The notes: generated by a model not told the origin, from the letters alone. DNA of 51,522 nucleotides from Haplomitrium mnioides (GCA_049999725.1 JBNGIS010020660.1:1-51522), one strand, 5' to 3'; positions 35,478-46,505 are shown, counted from the first letter of the stretch. Program-made: numbers and translations.

Positions 35478-38400
35478 TAATCTCCGCCTTCTAATCGATG
35501 ACGTCTTTGTCATTACTACAACTTTCAAATATTTGAATAGCCTCTTGAGCATTCTCAAGATTTGAAGAAGGTTCTCACGTAGCATCATGAAGTGAATAGC
35601 CTTTCCACAAAACCTTGAATTGAACTTATAGATGCCGACCTCAATTGATAACTCTTTTTGCCAAAAAAGCGACCCACTTCAAATTCTTCATAATCATTAA
35701 GAATATTAGCCAAAGGAGGAAGTTGAACATGATTTGGAAAAGAAGATGGACTAAGAACAAAAGACTTAGGTTTAGAGATATGAAACACATGATGAATCTT
35801 CATATGAAAAAGGACATCAAGTTTATAAGAGAAATGAGAGAAATAACATGAGAAATAGAAAAAGAACCAATCCAAGCAGGAGATAACTTGTGGACTTGAG
35901 TATCTAACGACAATGGGAGATTGTGAGTAGAAAACATAACTTGGTTATATAGAACATAAAAGAAATCATGACAACGGCTATCAGCATATTAATTGTGTAG
36001 ATTTAACGCAACGGTAAGATGGTTTTTAACATCTTGCAAAGAAGAAGATAAATGACACAAAAAGATAGAAAAACTTGAAACATTGGAAGAAGAAGAAGAA
36101 GAAAGCAAACCATCATAAATAAGAGGTTGTTGACCCTTATTAGGAAGAAGAGGAGAAAACCATGTACTTGTTTGCTTGGAGTTGTTATATGCCAACTCTA
36201 TAATTGGTAAGAAACTATCCCAACCAATGTGATGAATATTGATGAATAAGCGCACCGTATCGTCCACATTGCAATTAGCCCGCTTTGTTTGCCCATCTAT
36301 TTGAGAATGATAAGCAAAAGACATATAGAGTTTGGTGCCTGAAAGTTTGAACAACTCTGGTCGTGAAACGTAGTTCTCTATTAAATATTAACATACTCAG
36401 CAATCCATGTGGATAGAAGATAATATCAAAGTAATTTTTAGCCAATTGTGGAGCATCTCATGTATCAACTTTCGGTGCTAAATGAATCTGTTTGCTAAGC
36501 TTGTCCACAAACACCATAATGACAGTAAACCTACAAGGCATAGTTGGAAGTGAAGTGATAAGATCCAAACTTACATGTTCCCAACTAGCAATAGGAATCC
36601 ATAGTGGTTGAAGAAGTCTCGTTGGTTTTTGATTTGAAGCTTTGTTTTGTTGACAACTTTCACATGAATGAACAAAGCCATGAACATCTCGAGCCAAGTT
36701 AAACCATCACCGATTGCACTACAACAGTAGTTTAATCTACTCCAAGATGCTTTGAGATGGGAATGTCATGTGCTTCTTGTCAACGAGTGATTCAAAGTGA
36801 TTTTCTTACTGCAAAACTACTCCAATAGAAAAATTTAAAGTATCAAAATCAACTATACAATGTGCCTTTGGATCATATGGTTGTAGAATATGAAGAGAAG
36901 AGGCTTCATTCTTGAGCTTTTTAAAAATCGCTTGCTCTTTGGTAGTACTTTGAAACTTGACCTCCTTACCAAGCAGATCTATAACTGGTGCAATAATATG
37001 CACATCATAATACATGAATTGTTGATAAAAACTTGCCAATCCATTAAATGATCTAATGTTCTTTGCTTTATTTGGTGTTGGCTACTCTATGATAGCCTTG
37101 ATTTTCTCTTCTTCCATCTTGATACCATATGCATGCACCTTGTGTTCTAGGTAAGAAACCTTTTGCTTCCAAAATTTGCACTTGAATCTCCTACAATCAA
37201 ACTTTCAATTGCGCAACCTTTGCAATACTTCTTTTAGATGAAATCAGTGCTCACCTTCAGTTTTACTAAAAAAAAGAATATCATCCAAGAACACCAAAAT
37301 TGACTTGTTCAATAACCCATCAAAAATTCAATGCATTTGATCTATGAATATGGTCGGAGTATTAGGAAGACCAAATGTAAGGACCTTCTATTTAAAATGC
37401 CCATACTTGGTAAAAAAAGTTGTCTTTGGCACATCACTTGGCTTGATAAGAATATGCTAATAGCCAATGTGAAGATCTAACTTGGAAAAAAACTATGCAC
37501 CACTCAATTAATCCAATAAATCATCAATACGTGGTACAGAATAAGCTTTCTTTACTAATTGATTTTTTGAACCATGATAAGCTTTACAAAGACAAAATCC
37601 ACTATTGTTCTTTGGTACATAGAAAATTGGTGCTCTCCAAGGCAAAGTACTATAATGAATGAAATCCTTCTCAAGAAGATCCGTAAAGGTTTTGCAAAGC
37701 TCTTCCAACTCTTGTAGCGATAACCGATATATAGGTCGATGATAAGACGCACTTCTGAGTATCAACTCAATTGGAAAGAGCATTCCACTATCATCTCGTA
37801 ACCTTTTTGGCAAATCATCTAGAAATACATCTGAAAACTCCTTCAAAATATCATCAATCTTTGAGGTCGGCGCAAGTTTCCCTTCCTCTTTATTCAAGTT
37901 CACAATAGGTTTGATCCATACAGCAAAGACATGCAACTATTTCTCCATCAAATCATCAAGTTGAGGTGATCTGGGCTTCTTCACCAACAATGCCGAACAT
38001 CTAAAAAAAAATTCTTTCTTTGTAAAGTAGCTGGAATTTGTCGTTTTTTCCTAATTAACTTGAGAGGCTCAATTTTCAAGCCAATGTAAGCCCAAAATAA
38101 TGTCATACTAAACGAATGCAATAACAAAATCCATAGATTCTTCATAATCCTTGCAAATGGCTAATGTGAGTTCAAAACCTCATTTTTTTTGCCATTGGCC
38201 ATAGTTACAAAACTTCCCTTGATAGGTAAAGTTTTGGCTTTTATTTTCTTTGCAAAATGTAATGACATAAAATTTTCAAAACTTACACAATCTAACAACA
38301 TTCTACATGAATGCTCATCAGTCACACAATCTAGATGAAACAATATGTTTTGAGTTCTTGTCGAGCTTTTAATTCTATTGGAATTAATCAAGCTCTCAGT

Positions 38401-39130
38401 AAACCACTCGATTGTTTTTACTAAGATCTGTCGTTTCCCTAATTTTCTTCTTCAACAATGGCTGCTTGAAGAAGAACGCGTGGTTGACCTTGGCAACATA
38501 GGCGATTTGCAATCATATAACCAAGTTCTCAACAATAAAAACATCCTCTACTTTGGCGTAGGCATTAATGTTCTACATCGGTAAATGCCACTCTTTGCGC
38601 TGTATCAATCTCCATAGGTACAACCTTTTTTGGTGGCACACAAACATTTGACAAAGCTTGTTGTGAGCGTGGCCTATCTTTGGTAGCTGCTAGCAATGAA
38701 TTGTATCATTCATCCATGCGTATTGCTTCTTTTAGTTGAGAGGGCTCTCTTATTGTCACTTCCATTCTAGTGCAAGGCTTCAATCCTCGAACAAAGCGAT
38801 CTTAGGCTTTTTTTTTGCCTATATTAAGAATTTTCATAATGATACTCTGAAATTGTGTGACATAGCTCTTTACTATCCAAAGTTGTTTCAATTCTGCAAA
38901 TCAATCTATTGCCACCTTTGAAGCATTCATAACCGTAAATCTTAAATTTATAGATTCTTTGAACTCTTGCTAAGAAGCAATTAGAGTGACAAATCTTCGC
39001 TAAGCTTGCTTAATTTGATATCTCTACTAAGTTTCTGCCACTCCTTCCAATTGACTTGTAGTAAATGGAATTCTTCAACCATCCTCTCTTATATTTGTAG
39101 CCTCAAAATATTGCTCACAATCAAACAAGA
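35015..39130 (-). pseudogene. Ty3/gypsy chromovirus, most complete copy (G4)
   Basis: Minus-strand element. Gag at about 39130-38440 ends in a zinc knuckle (CFYC, then ELGYMIAN) in which the His is Tyr and the last Cys is Arg. Protease (38391-38161) has lost its D-T-G. RT (37940-37240) has the PIYRLSLQELEELCK segment before it. RNase H (37039-36806) has DFDTLNFSIGVVLQ. Integrase (36720-35989) has CESCQQNK, SLDLITSLP and DGQTKRAN. A chromodomain follows (about 35680-35540) with FEVGRFFGKKSYQLRS. Then comes the LTR. This gives the expected chromovirus order. Stops and frameshifts occur throughout. The N-terminus of gag and the 5' LTR are missing on the right, where a short inverted repeat begins. 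Confidence 0.88.
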
Positions 39131-39138
39131 AATTCTCC

Positions 39139-39242
39139 GATGCATCATGAACTGTCTTCCCCATCCAAAGTGATTGATGATTCGATGCTCTTTTAGTGGG
39201 GAAGACAGTTCATTATGGATGGATGCATCATGAACTGTCTTC
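39139..39242. repeat. Short inverted and direct repeat
   Basis: ATGAACTGTCTTCCCC (39147-39162) is inverted as GGGGAAGACAGTTCAT (39198-39213). A direct copy of GATGCATCATGAACTGTCTT lies at 39222-39241. It lies exactly where gypsy gag similarity ends, so it may mark a rearrangement junction. Confidence 0.8.
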
Positions 39243-39245
39243 TTG

Positions 39246-39557
39246 CTACTAAAGCAGGTTGTCACTTAAAGAGCATCAACTCATGAGGAAGTTGGGACTT
39301 ATCCCATAAGTTGAACACCAAAAGTTGGTAGGTGTATATAAGAACTTTGATCCTCAGTTTTTCAAGATAACTTAACACAGTATATCTTTCATAACCTCCG
39401 CTAGACCTAGGTTGAGACTTGGAGCCAAACCAGGCAACTTGTCCTATGAGGAATCAAGGGCGAGTTGTACTTCGAGCCCAAATAAGATAGATAAACAAAG
39501 AGTAGGTTGTACTCCAAGCTATATTAGTTTTGTCAAATTTTCATATATGGCTTTACT
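39246..39557. other. Unassigned spacer left of the TIR transposon
   Basis: No recognisable gene. The sequence resembles neither neighbour. It is the flank into which copy 1 apparently inserted. Confidence 0.5.
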
Positions 39558-39590
39558 AACAACTGCTACTTTGAACCAAGAGCTGCTATT
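39558..39590 (+). repeat. Left terminal inverted repeat, copy 1
   Basis: Contains CTGCTACTTTGAACCAAG, followed by a block resembling the AACAGGCTA segment of other ends. It pairs with 48083-48108. Confidence 0.75.
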
Positions 39591-39944
39591 GAGTTCCTGT
39601 TTCACTTGGTAGTCACAAATATTATTTTTTGTGATTTGGTATTGAAAAAAATCAATTTTACATTTGTGATCTTTTTTTTGCAAAGGAAATCGTTTTTTAG
39701 AAATACAAATTGTGAATTTTACATTGAGATTATATTTCAAAAATTTCTTAACAATAAACACCCAAAATAACAAGCATTTCAGTTATTGAAATATTTTATT
39801 AAAACCTCACACTATTGTGAATACACTAAATTCATCAAAAAAATAAAAAGCATATATTTCTTTTTGAAAACAATTATATGCAAACGTGGATGTCTACTCA
39901 CGTAGGGACTTTAAACCAGGCTATGAGTGTTGTAGTTGTTAAAT

Positions 39945-40345
39945 CCTAAGCAATCATAGACTCCAAACAAGAACCCTAAAGCCTATGCATGCACAGACTC
40001 CGAATGAGAATCCTAAAGCCTATGCGTGCATAGACTCCGAACGAGAACAATAAGGTTGGGCACGCGTAGACTCAAAACAAGAACCCTAAAGCCTATGCGC
40101 ACTTAGACTCTAAAAAATAAACCTAAAGCCTATGCGCGTATATACATTGAATGAGAACCCTAAAGCTTATGCGTGTAGGGACTCTAAACAAGAACCTTAA
40201 AGCTTATGCTCGCATAGACTTCAAATGAGAACTATAAAGCTTATGTGCACATAGACTCTAAAAAAGAACCCTAAAGCCTAGGTGGCCACAGATTGCTAAA
40301 GCTCATGTGCGCATGGACTCCAAGCGTTGTGCACAAGGACTCCAA
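39945..40345 (+). repeat. Left subterminal palindrome array, copy 1
   Basis: About ten units of roughly 38 bp. Each reads AACCCTAAAGCCTATGCG, then the second half of the palindrome and ATAGACTCC. Palindromes are mostly degenerate (ATGCGTGCATAG, ATGTGCACATAG), consistent with CpG decay. The array starts about 390 bp from the left end and precedes the 3' end of the methyltransferase gene. Confidence 0.85.
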
Positions 40346-40559
40346 ATGATTCTTGTACTAGCAATTGACTCCAAATCATTCTTATATGCACCAAATTGAA
40401 TCGTGATGAAAAGACTTAAAATGGATTGGGAATGCAACAAGTTGAAAATTTAGAAAATAAAACTTTGCAAAAAAATACTTTATTAATAAAACAATTTCTT
40501 CAATTAGATGCTCAGGCTCTATCCTCTTCGAGAGGAATTGTCTCATCTAAATCCAATAG

Positions 40560-41753
40560 CTAAGCATCTATAGCCGTTAGAGAGTCCTGTTGAGACTTTC
40601 CAGTCCTGGATATGGCAACAAAGTCACCACTAGCACTTGCAATACCAAGAGGAACAGGTTCCTTGTGGTATGCATAAACTATCTGTGACTCTGTCACATC
40701 GGATGGCAAGGGAGCTATCATCAAAACTCTTTGAAGAATGTAGATAGGCTGACGTCTATCATATTCCACTATGATGCAGTTTTGCATCAGCTTTAAAGCA
40801 CAGATAAGGCCTGTGCCAGACCTAGAGCAAAGATCTAAGATCCAATCCTGCTTTGTTGACAAATGGTCAATGAAAATTTTGCAAAGAGCTTGCGGCTTTT
40901 GATAAACATTGACAGAAACATCATCTTCTAGATGTTTAAGTTTTGCCAAAATCGCAAGACAACTAAAAACCCTACGCATTATTTGCCAAGGTAGACCAAT
41001 CGTAGAAGCAGGTTGCAAATTAAAAAGCCTCATGCTCTTCTTTCCTTCTTTCGTCCAGTAGCCCACAGTCTAATACTCATGAGCGTATGCGATTCTAGAA
41101 CCACCAAAATGATGAATGTTGCTTTTGTCCCTGTAAAAGAAAAACAAACAAATCAAACATTGTAAGCAAAGTGCAGGAAAAGTAAAAAAGAGAAACTAAA
41201 AACTAAAAAAACAAAGAAGAACTTACGAGATGTCGTGGTCCATTGCACACCAAATTTCCAAAAGGGCATCTTTGACAATGCCAAATTGTTGCGACGAATG
41301 TGTAATAACAAAAGACCAAAAATCCAATGTTGTGGTTGCCGTAAAAAATGAAACCATGTAAAAAATGTCATCTTTGGAAAAAGGTTCAGAATCGTCATGC
41401 TTACATTCATTGAGGTTGCAACCATAAGGAATATCCACAATTGCCAAAGTGAAACACCTAGGTTTCACAAAGTCCTTTAGTTGACAAGCATTTGCCTCCC
41501 CATAGACTTGGTAAAATGCCATGCTAAGACCATCGACACAGAACAATAAGTCCTTGTCTCTCACAACTCCATCATTTGGAAGAGATGCAGCACCGCTTTG
41601 CTACCTTAATTTCCACTCTCTAGCTTTTCGACAATAAAGAAGAAAAGCTGGAGGATAGGAAACGAGTGTGGGAGCATGGTCTTGATCTTATAGGGCTTCT
41701 TCAACCTCTGATCTTTTTTGGCCTTTAGCAGCTGTTGTCAATTTTTTTACTAA
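40560..41753 (-). pseudogene. Beta-class DNA amino-methyltransferase domain (exons 3-4)
   Basis: Family: N6-adenine/N4-cytosine DNA methyltransferases, which transfer a methyl group from SAM to an exocyclic amino group. Exon 3 contains VDIPYGCN (about 41420-41442), matching the catalytic D/N/S-P-P-Y/F motif with Ile for the first Pro, then a WSFVITHSSQQFG strand-helix. The frame continues across a 96-bp intron (phase 2). Exon 4 has VYQKPQALCKIFIDHL, then DWILDLCSRSGTG (about 40820-40860) and IIVEYDRR. QKP followed by D-x-F/C-x-G-SGT and a later acidic residue is the SAM-binding signature, with the first Gly here Arg. Catalytic motif before SAM motif is beta-class order, usual in bacteria and phages. 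Ends at a TAG at 40560. Target base unknown. Confidence 0.8.
41131..41226 (-). other. Intron 3 of methyltransferase gene (96 bp)
   Basis: Donor TCTC|GTAAGT at 41226, T-rich interior, acceptor TTTTACAG at 41131. Removing it joins exons 3 and 4 in frame (phase 2), linking the DIPY half of the methyltransferase to the QKP/SGT half. This is strong evidence that the gene has been adapted to eukaryotic splicing. Confidence 0.85.
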
Positions 41754-42414
41754 CTGACGTTTGAAATTTTTGTCCCCCCACACACAGCAAAAACAGAAAA
41801 AATTGAGAAGACGTTTGAACATTTTTTCTCCAATTGTCCATTGTAGGTTTCGGCATATTTAAATTCTCCAACCTAATGGTGATTGTTTCTTCACGGACTT
41901 TGCATCGCTGGATTGCAGACTCTCTTATTTTGTTTTTGTCTTCCTCAAACACTATATGAGGGTCCACCTGCTCTCTTTCCTAGAAAGTTTGCAACCCCTT
42001 ATAGGATTTCCTTTTTGCTCTTGATGTTGGAGCCTGAATTGGCTCCGGCTCTGATTCTTACCCTGAGCTAATTGATGATGAAGATGAAGGGGCAGCAGAA
42101 GACATCCTTGCTATAAATTTGGAGGGGACTGGCTCCTCATTAACCAATACTAGAACATGCTTTTTCTTTTGGACCGTCTGTTTCTTCTTTTTGGGAGCCT
42201 CAACTCGCTCCACCTTCTTTCATTTTTCTTGGGTAGAAGGGCTTGCCGCATGAACTGAAAATGTTGACACGCTTGGATGTGACACTAGTTGTTAAATATT
42301 AATGCCTTGTTTGGGCTTCGGAATCTTGATGTGGATGGCCAACTTGATGAAATCACACTCGACGTGCTTCGCGTCTTTGTAGCCATCGATAAAATCCGCC
42401 AAAAACTAAGTAAA

Positions 42415-42874
42415 CTGAAAACAAAACAGAAAACGATCAAGCACAAGTACAAGTATTCAAGGAAAGAGATAAGACAATGCATTCAATGTGTGTAGGGACT
42501 CCAATAACCATACACGCATGGACAAGGCTGTCCATACATACTTGGACTCCGAAGTCTATGCTTGTGTGGACTCATTGAGTCCAAGAGCGACTTGACTCCC
42601 GGGTCTAGGCAAGCAAAGACTCATGGGAGTCCATGCGCACATGGACTCCAAAGTCCTTGTATGCTTGGACTACCCATTCCCTATGTGCCTAGACTTGAGA
42701 GTCCATACCCGCATGGACTCCCAAGTCATATAACGCAAGGACTCCTAAGTCCATGTGCACATTGACTCCCGGATCCATGCGCGCTTAGACCCCGAAACTC
42801 CATGCTTGCATGGACTATGGAGTTCCAACTTAGAAAAAAAAAGAAATAAGTGAAAAAGGATTTTCAGAATTTAC
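42415..42874 (-). other. Intron 1 of ParB-methyltransferase gene with array
   Basis: Donor AAG|GTAAAT at 42874 and acceptor TTTTCAG at 42415. The interior (42485-42835) holds about nine palindrome units of roughly 40 bp, such as GTCCATGCGCACATGGACTC. Equivalent to 9277-9628 in copy 2. The arrays match in position, but the order of units does not obviously align. Confidence 0.82.
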
Positions 42875-43413
42875 CTTGCTATCTTCTTTTGCCGCCTAAA
42901 GATGCGTGACAAAAATGTCCCTCTCCTTCATCTCGAAAAAAGCAAATCGTTTGCGATTTGCACAGTAAAGGGTAATTGCATCTTGGGATTACACAAGCAG
43001 CCCGATGTTGGCTTTCTTGCCTTCACAGACCATGGTGATTTGGACTACTAGACCCAAACTAAATTTCTCACATTCACAAGCAAAAAGTTAAAGATGTTGA
43101 TCGGGGTCTTTCAAGAAGTAGCAATTAACAAGCTAATTCCACTTTAGTTTTTTAGACTGTGGAGCCTTGACAACATGCAAGTACCTATATGGCTTTGGTT
43201 GAGCAAGGTGGGAAACATTTCCTTGAGATGCCATTTTCAAGACGTTAGAAACAGGTCTAATTGGAGGTAAAAAGTCTAATGAACAAAAGCTGACAAATCT
43301 CTAAAGGCAAGAAATGGCAAAAAAATAAGTAAATGCAAAAACAACAATGACTAGAAAACAAAAACTAGAAACTAAACTCATGACAATAAAAAGAAACTTT
43401 CTACTAATGCTAC

Positions 43414-43421
43414 TTTTATAG
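43414..43421 (-). promoter_or_regulatory. TATA box candidate for methyltransferase gene
   Basis: TATAAAAG on the minus strand, about 180 bp upstream of the ATG at 43234. The matching site in copy 2 is degraded. Confidence 0.55.
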
Positions 43422-43513
43422 CTAAATTTCAAAAAATGCATTTTCCCATCAAAAAATGATTCATGGAGCTCTTGACACGTAGGTTTATATGGTGAAAAAA
43501 TGAAAATAGCTAG

Positions 43514-43522
43514 TATATAAAG
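43514..43522 (+). promoter_or_regulatory. TATA box candidate for transposase gene
   Basis: TATATAAAG on the plus strand, about 180 bp upstream of the ATG at 43699. Copy 2 has a mutated version. Confidence 0.55.
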
Positions 43523-43914
43523 CATTGCTCATTTTCATCTTTCCAATTTCATTTTTTCATTTTCTTCACAGATGGCTCCCAATTTTTTTGTTTTGCAAAT
43601 CATTCTTGAACAACACATCTTTTAGGTGTGCTGTAAGAGGTTTATAATATTTGTTCAAATAGTTCCTTGAAGTACTTGATTTTTAGTGAGCCTTTTCAAT
43701 GGCTGAAGGTTTAAAAGTCAAGAAGAGGTTAGAGCTCCAAATTCATCTTCACAAAAAAAGTGTTACTTTTGACAAGTAGGTTGAGATTTGTTCAAATGAC
43801 AATTATTTTGAGGTAAGCAATGGAGTACCAAAAGCCTCAAGTGTGATGGTGAGTATAGAGGGGAAATATAACTTCTATTGAATCAGATAGCTCCGCCCAA
43901 AAAGATCGAGAAGG

Positions 43915-44060
43915 TGAACTCTATGTGCGCATAGGATTAGGAACTCAACTCTATGCTTAAGGAGTGAATCCAATGCGCCCATAGGATTAACAACTGAACA
44001 ACTTGCGCACTAAGGATCAAAGAGGGAACCTAGTGCTCGCAGAGAATTAAAGAAACAATC
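43915..44060 (+). repeat. Palindrome array in transposase intron 1, copy 1
   Basis: Four degenerate units, such as CTATGTGCGCATAGGATT, between exons 1 and 2. Equivalent to 8140-8265. The 3' splice site is not clear (candidate CAG near 44070). Confidence 0.7.
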
Positions 44061-44387
44061 TTCATCCAGCACAAGATCATTGTTACCCTTTAAGTGGTCA
44101 AAGTTGAATCTTTCTTCTAAGTATTCCAACATATTAGCAAAAGAAAGTTCAACACAGAAATTCCAGATGGTTGCAGACCTTTCTTCATCCATATCTGAGG
44201 GAGACCTCGATATTCATGATCAAACTATGTTTGTTCAGAATTTAACCTTGTCAGTAGTTGAATAAAGTGAGAAAATGAATTTGATTCCTGGTGATGACTA
44301 TTTCCGTGCAACAAGTTTTGTTTTTGTTCCTTTAAATCAAGAGCCTTTGTTTAAAAAAATTGCAAGAATTGTTTTTGTTGTTTGCAA

Positions 44388-44500
44388 ATCCTATGCGCAC
44401 ATAGGATTTGTTCTTGTTGCTTTTAAAACCAGTCGCGACAACATTCACAACAAGCCATGATATTGATATTGTTGTATTGGTCCTATGCACACATACGATC
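44388..44500 (+). repeat. Palindrome pair in putative transposase intron 2
   Basis: Two units, CCTATGCGCACATAGG (44391-44406) and CCTATGCACACATACG, lie between exon 2 and the core exon. They have the same core as the other arrays. Confidence 0.7.
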
Positions 44501-44686
44501 AATTGTTGTCTCCAGTCATCCTAAACACTCAAAGGATGTGTTCTGATACTCTTTGTTTACAAATCTTATCTTTCTCTTCTTAAAACAGATTTTCTCTTTT
44601 TTCAAATTGCCTAAAGTTTATTTTCATCGTTTACAAAGTTTTTCACTTCTACAAATTCAAACATTTATTTAAGATGAATTGAATAT

Positions 44687-45496
44687 TTGTGGCACCTAAG
44701 GTTGTGTTTTGAAGTTACAAGTATTGACATATGTTTTACTAGACTACTTTTATGTCCTTTGTGCTTTGTGATGATGCAATCAAATATAGTCGCCAATTGT
44801 TTCTTCATTGTAACCCTAAACTCTAAACTTGCAAATCATCAAAGAAAATGTTACATCGATGGTCAAAAATACTTAGGAATTGTCATTGATGCAATAGATC
44901 AGAAGAAAATTGCTATTCCACACTGGTCTTCGCCACCAAAAAACATTGATAAAGATTGTTTAGTGGATGTGCATGTTGTTGGTGCCTTAATATTCAATCA
45001 TGATATTTCTTTGAGGGTCTTCTTAATGTACGAAAACTTGAAAAGCGATTCAAATTTGACAGTTCCTATGCTCAACAAAATATTATATGAGTTTGAAGGC
45101 CCATGCCTCCAACTTTGTATCTTCAGTTGGACAACACGATACCAGAGAATAAGAATTCTATCTTTTTTTGGATATCTTAGTCTCCTTATTGCCAAGAATG
45201 TTTTTCGAAAAATCAAGGTAGGATTTCTCATGGTTGACCATACTTATGATCAAATCGATCAAATGTTAAGCCAATTTCAGAAACGTTTGAAACTTGTCAA
45301 AGCTTTCACGATTATGAGTCTTAACGAGGTTCTTCAATTATCTTTTAATCCTAAACCTCATGTGACTCTTTTGTTGGAAACTTGGGATTTCAAAATGTTT
45401 TTGCAGCAACCTCCCTCTCTAGTTCAAAGGATATATGATATTGCTTTTAATCAACAATTCGAGTTCCAGTTAAATAATTCCAAGGCAAAGATTTGA
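44687..45496 (+). pseudogene. Transposase core, D-D-D type candidate (DUF7869-like)
   Basis: This 269-codon frame is the longest in the window. Recognisable blocks: YLGIVIDAIDQKKIAIPHW (from residue 62), DCLVDVHVVGALIFNHDI (from residue 90) and VGFLMVDHTYDQIDQML (from residue 178). Between them the frame is shifted: nucleotides near 45100-45165 read LYLQLDNTIPENKN in another frame, and a 7-T run at about 45165-45171 restores the original frame. From memory, D-Q-K-K / LQLDN-x-x-x-ENKN / G-H-T-x-x-D-I-D-Q is the signature of a domain in uncharacterised eukaryotic proteins that I believe is listed as DUF7869. Three spaced Asp residues fit an RNase H-fold transposase, which is inference. The first 50 residues are probably not coding. 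Confidence 0.6.
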
Positions 45497-46505
45497 AACA
45501 AACAGTTTTCAACAGATGAATTTTGGTTACTTGCGGATGGTATTTGTCAACTCAAGTGCCTACTTGAAGTGGATAGAGAAATTTTGAGTTCAATGTTGAC
45601 CTCTCAATGCATGTTCTGAAATTAAATGATCTCAAAAGAAATAAAGAGAAGTGGATATCAAGAAAGTGGTATTTTCAATAAGGTACAACATAAGTGAGAG
45701 CTGGTAGAAGTTCTTTATAGATTCTAATATTCAATAGTGGAATGACTTTTTTCTTGCCCAACAAGAGATTGCGACCTACATCCTTGAAAAAAAAAGACAA
45801 GGACTCTAAGCATAATTTACTTTCCACCTTCACAATCATCAAACACTTGTAATAATTCTCAAAATGTTTGTCTAGGTTCTCAGATTGATGCTCAATAGAC
45901 AGAAGAAGATAGTCTGGTACAACAAATACTTTCTAGTTGTTGAGCAATCTATGATAGAGCATCTAGGCCACGAGAAAGGACACTTTTGCACAATATTATA
46001 TATGGGCATAAATTTGGCAATCTACATGAGATGAAAGCTAGAATGTTTATTTGTGTTGTTGCATCTCTGGATCCAAAAGGCATACCATTTTGGGTTGCCA
46101 AAGTTCTCAAACTTTTTTTATTTGATAAGAAAGATCCTTCAAACCCAAAATGAGTACGAGTTCAATGGTTTGTTTGTCAAGCTGAGGATGCGATTTCTAG
46201 ACAATACTTCTTAAATAAATAGCAAAAACAAAAGAGAAATGCAAATTCAAGTTACATATTGATGTACTTGATGTGGCACAAATCACGATTCTGTCTTTTG
46301 ATTTTCTTCTTACCCAAAAAAACGAATTCAGAAAAACCACTCTCACTACCATTAAAGCAAATCTATTTGAGTACGAAAGACAAAAACCCTCAATCTTGAA
46401 ATATTTCAAAGAGATTCAATCATTGTCATTAACATTGAGACAAATCAAGCAAACCTTGATGAATCTTCTAAAGTTGAATCTAAAGAAGTCAAAACGAGTG
46501 ACTAA

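Larger units (their letters stand above)
40560..43234 (-). pseudogene. ParB-methyltransferase gene of the TIR transposon, copy 1
   Basis: Four exons are inferred. Exon 1 (43234-42875, 120 codons, ATG in AAAATGG context) has QPKPYRYLHVVKAP, VVQITMVCEGKKANIGLLV and FFEMKERDIFVTHL; domain unknown. Intron 1 is 42874-42415 and carries a palindrome array. Exon 2 (from 42414) has DFIDGYKDAKHVE, a KKKKQ basic linker, a Ser-rich run and VREETITIRLENLN; it then stops near 41830, so the ParB-like section seen in copy 2 is deleted. Exon 3 (about 41753-41227) and exon 4 (41130-40560) form the methyltransferase. Comparison with copy 2 fixes exon edges. Stops (for example TAG near 41070) show it is inactive. 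Expected product: a nuclear DNA-binding DNA methyltransferase. Confidence 0.72.
43235..43698. promoter_or_regulatory. Divergent promoter of the TIR transposon, copy 1
   Basis: A 464-bp spacer between the methyltransferase ATG (43234, minus) and the transposase ATG (43699, plus). Candidate TATA boxes point both ways: GCTATAAAAGTAG on the minus strand (43414-43421) and GTATATAAAGCA on the plus strand (43514-43522), each about 180 bp upstream of its ATG. A GACACGTAG block between them (near 43475) is conserved in copy 2 and has the ACGT core of plant bZIP sites. Shared control of both genes is inferred. Confidence 0.65.
43699..46505 (+). pseudogene. Putative transposase gene of the TIR transposon, copy 1
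   Basis: Exon 1 (43699-43848) starts at ATG and has KVKKRLELQIHLHKKSVTF; it ends at donor ATG|GTGAGT. A palindrome array fills the intron. Exon 2 (from about 44070) has STRSLLPFKWSKLNLS and the acidic SSSISEGDLDIHDQ block. A second array (44388-44500) probably lies in another intron. The core (about 44836-45500) holds the three Asp-containing blocks described in the next entry. Downstream, GIPFWVAKVLKLFLFDKKD and VRVQWFVCQAEDA (about 46075-46190) resemble a small BAH-like or chromatin-binding module. The acidic tail is in another frame and ends at TAA 46503-46505; copy C supports this stop. Several stops and frameshifts are present, so it is inactive. Confidence 0.65.

Noticed and set aside
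40560-43234. Bacterial contamination or a restriction-modification operon
   Set aside because: The methyltransferase is split by GT-AG introns, flanked by TIRs and plant retrotransposons, and has no restriction endonuclease or bacterial gene features nearby.
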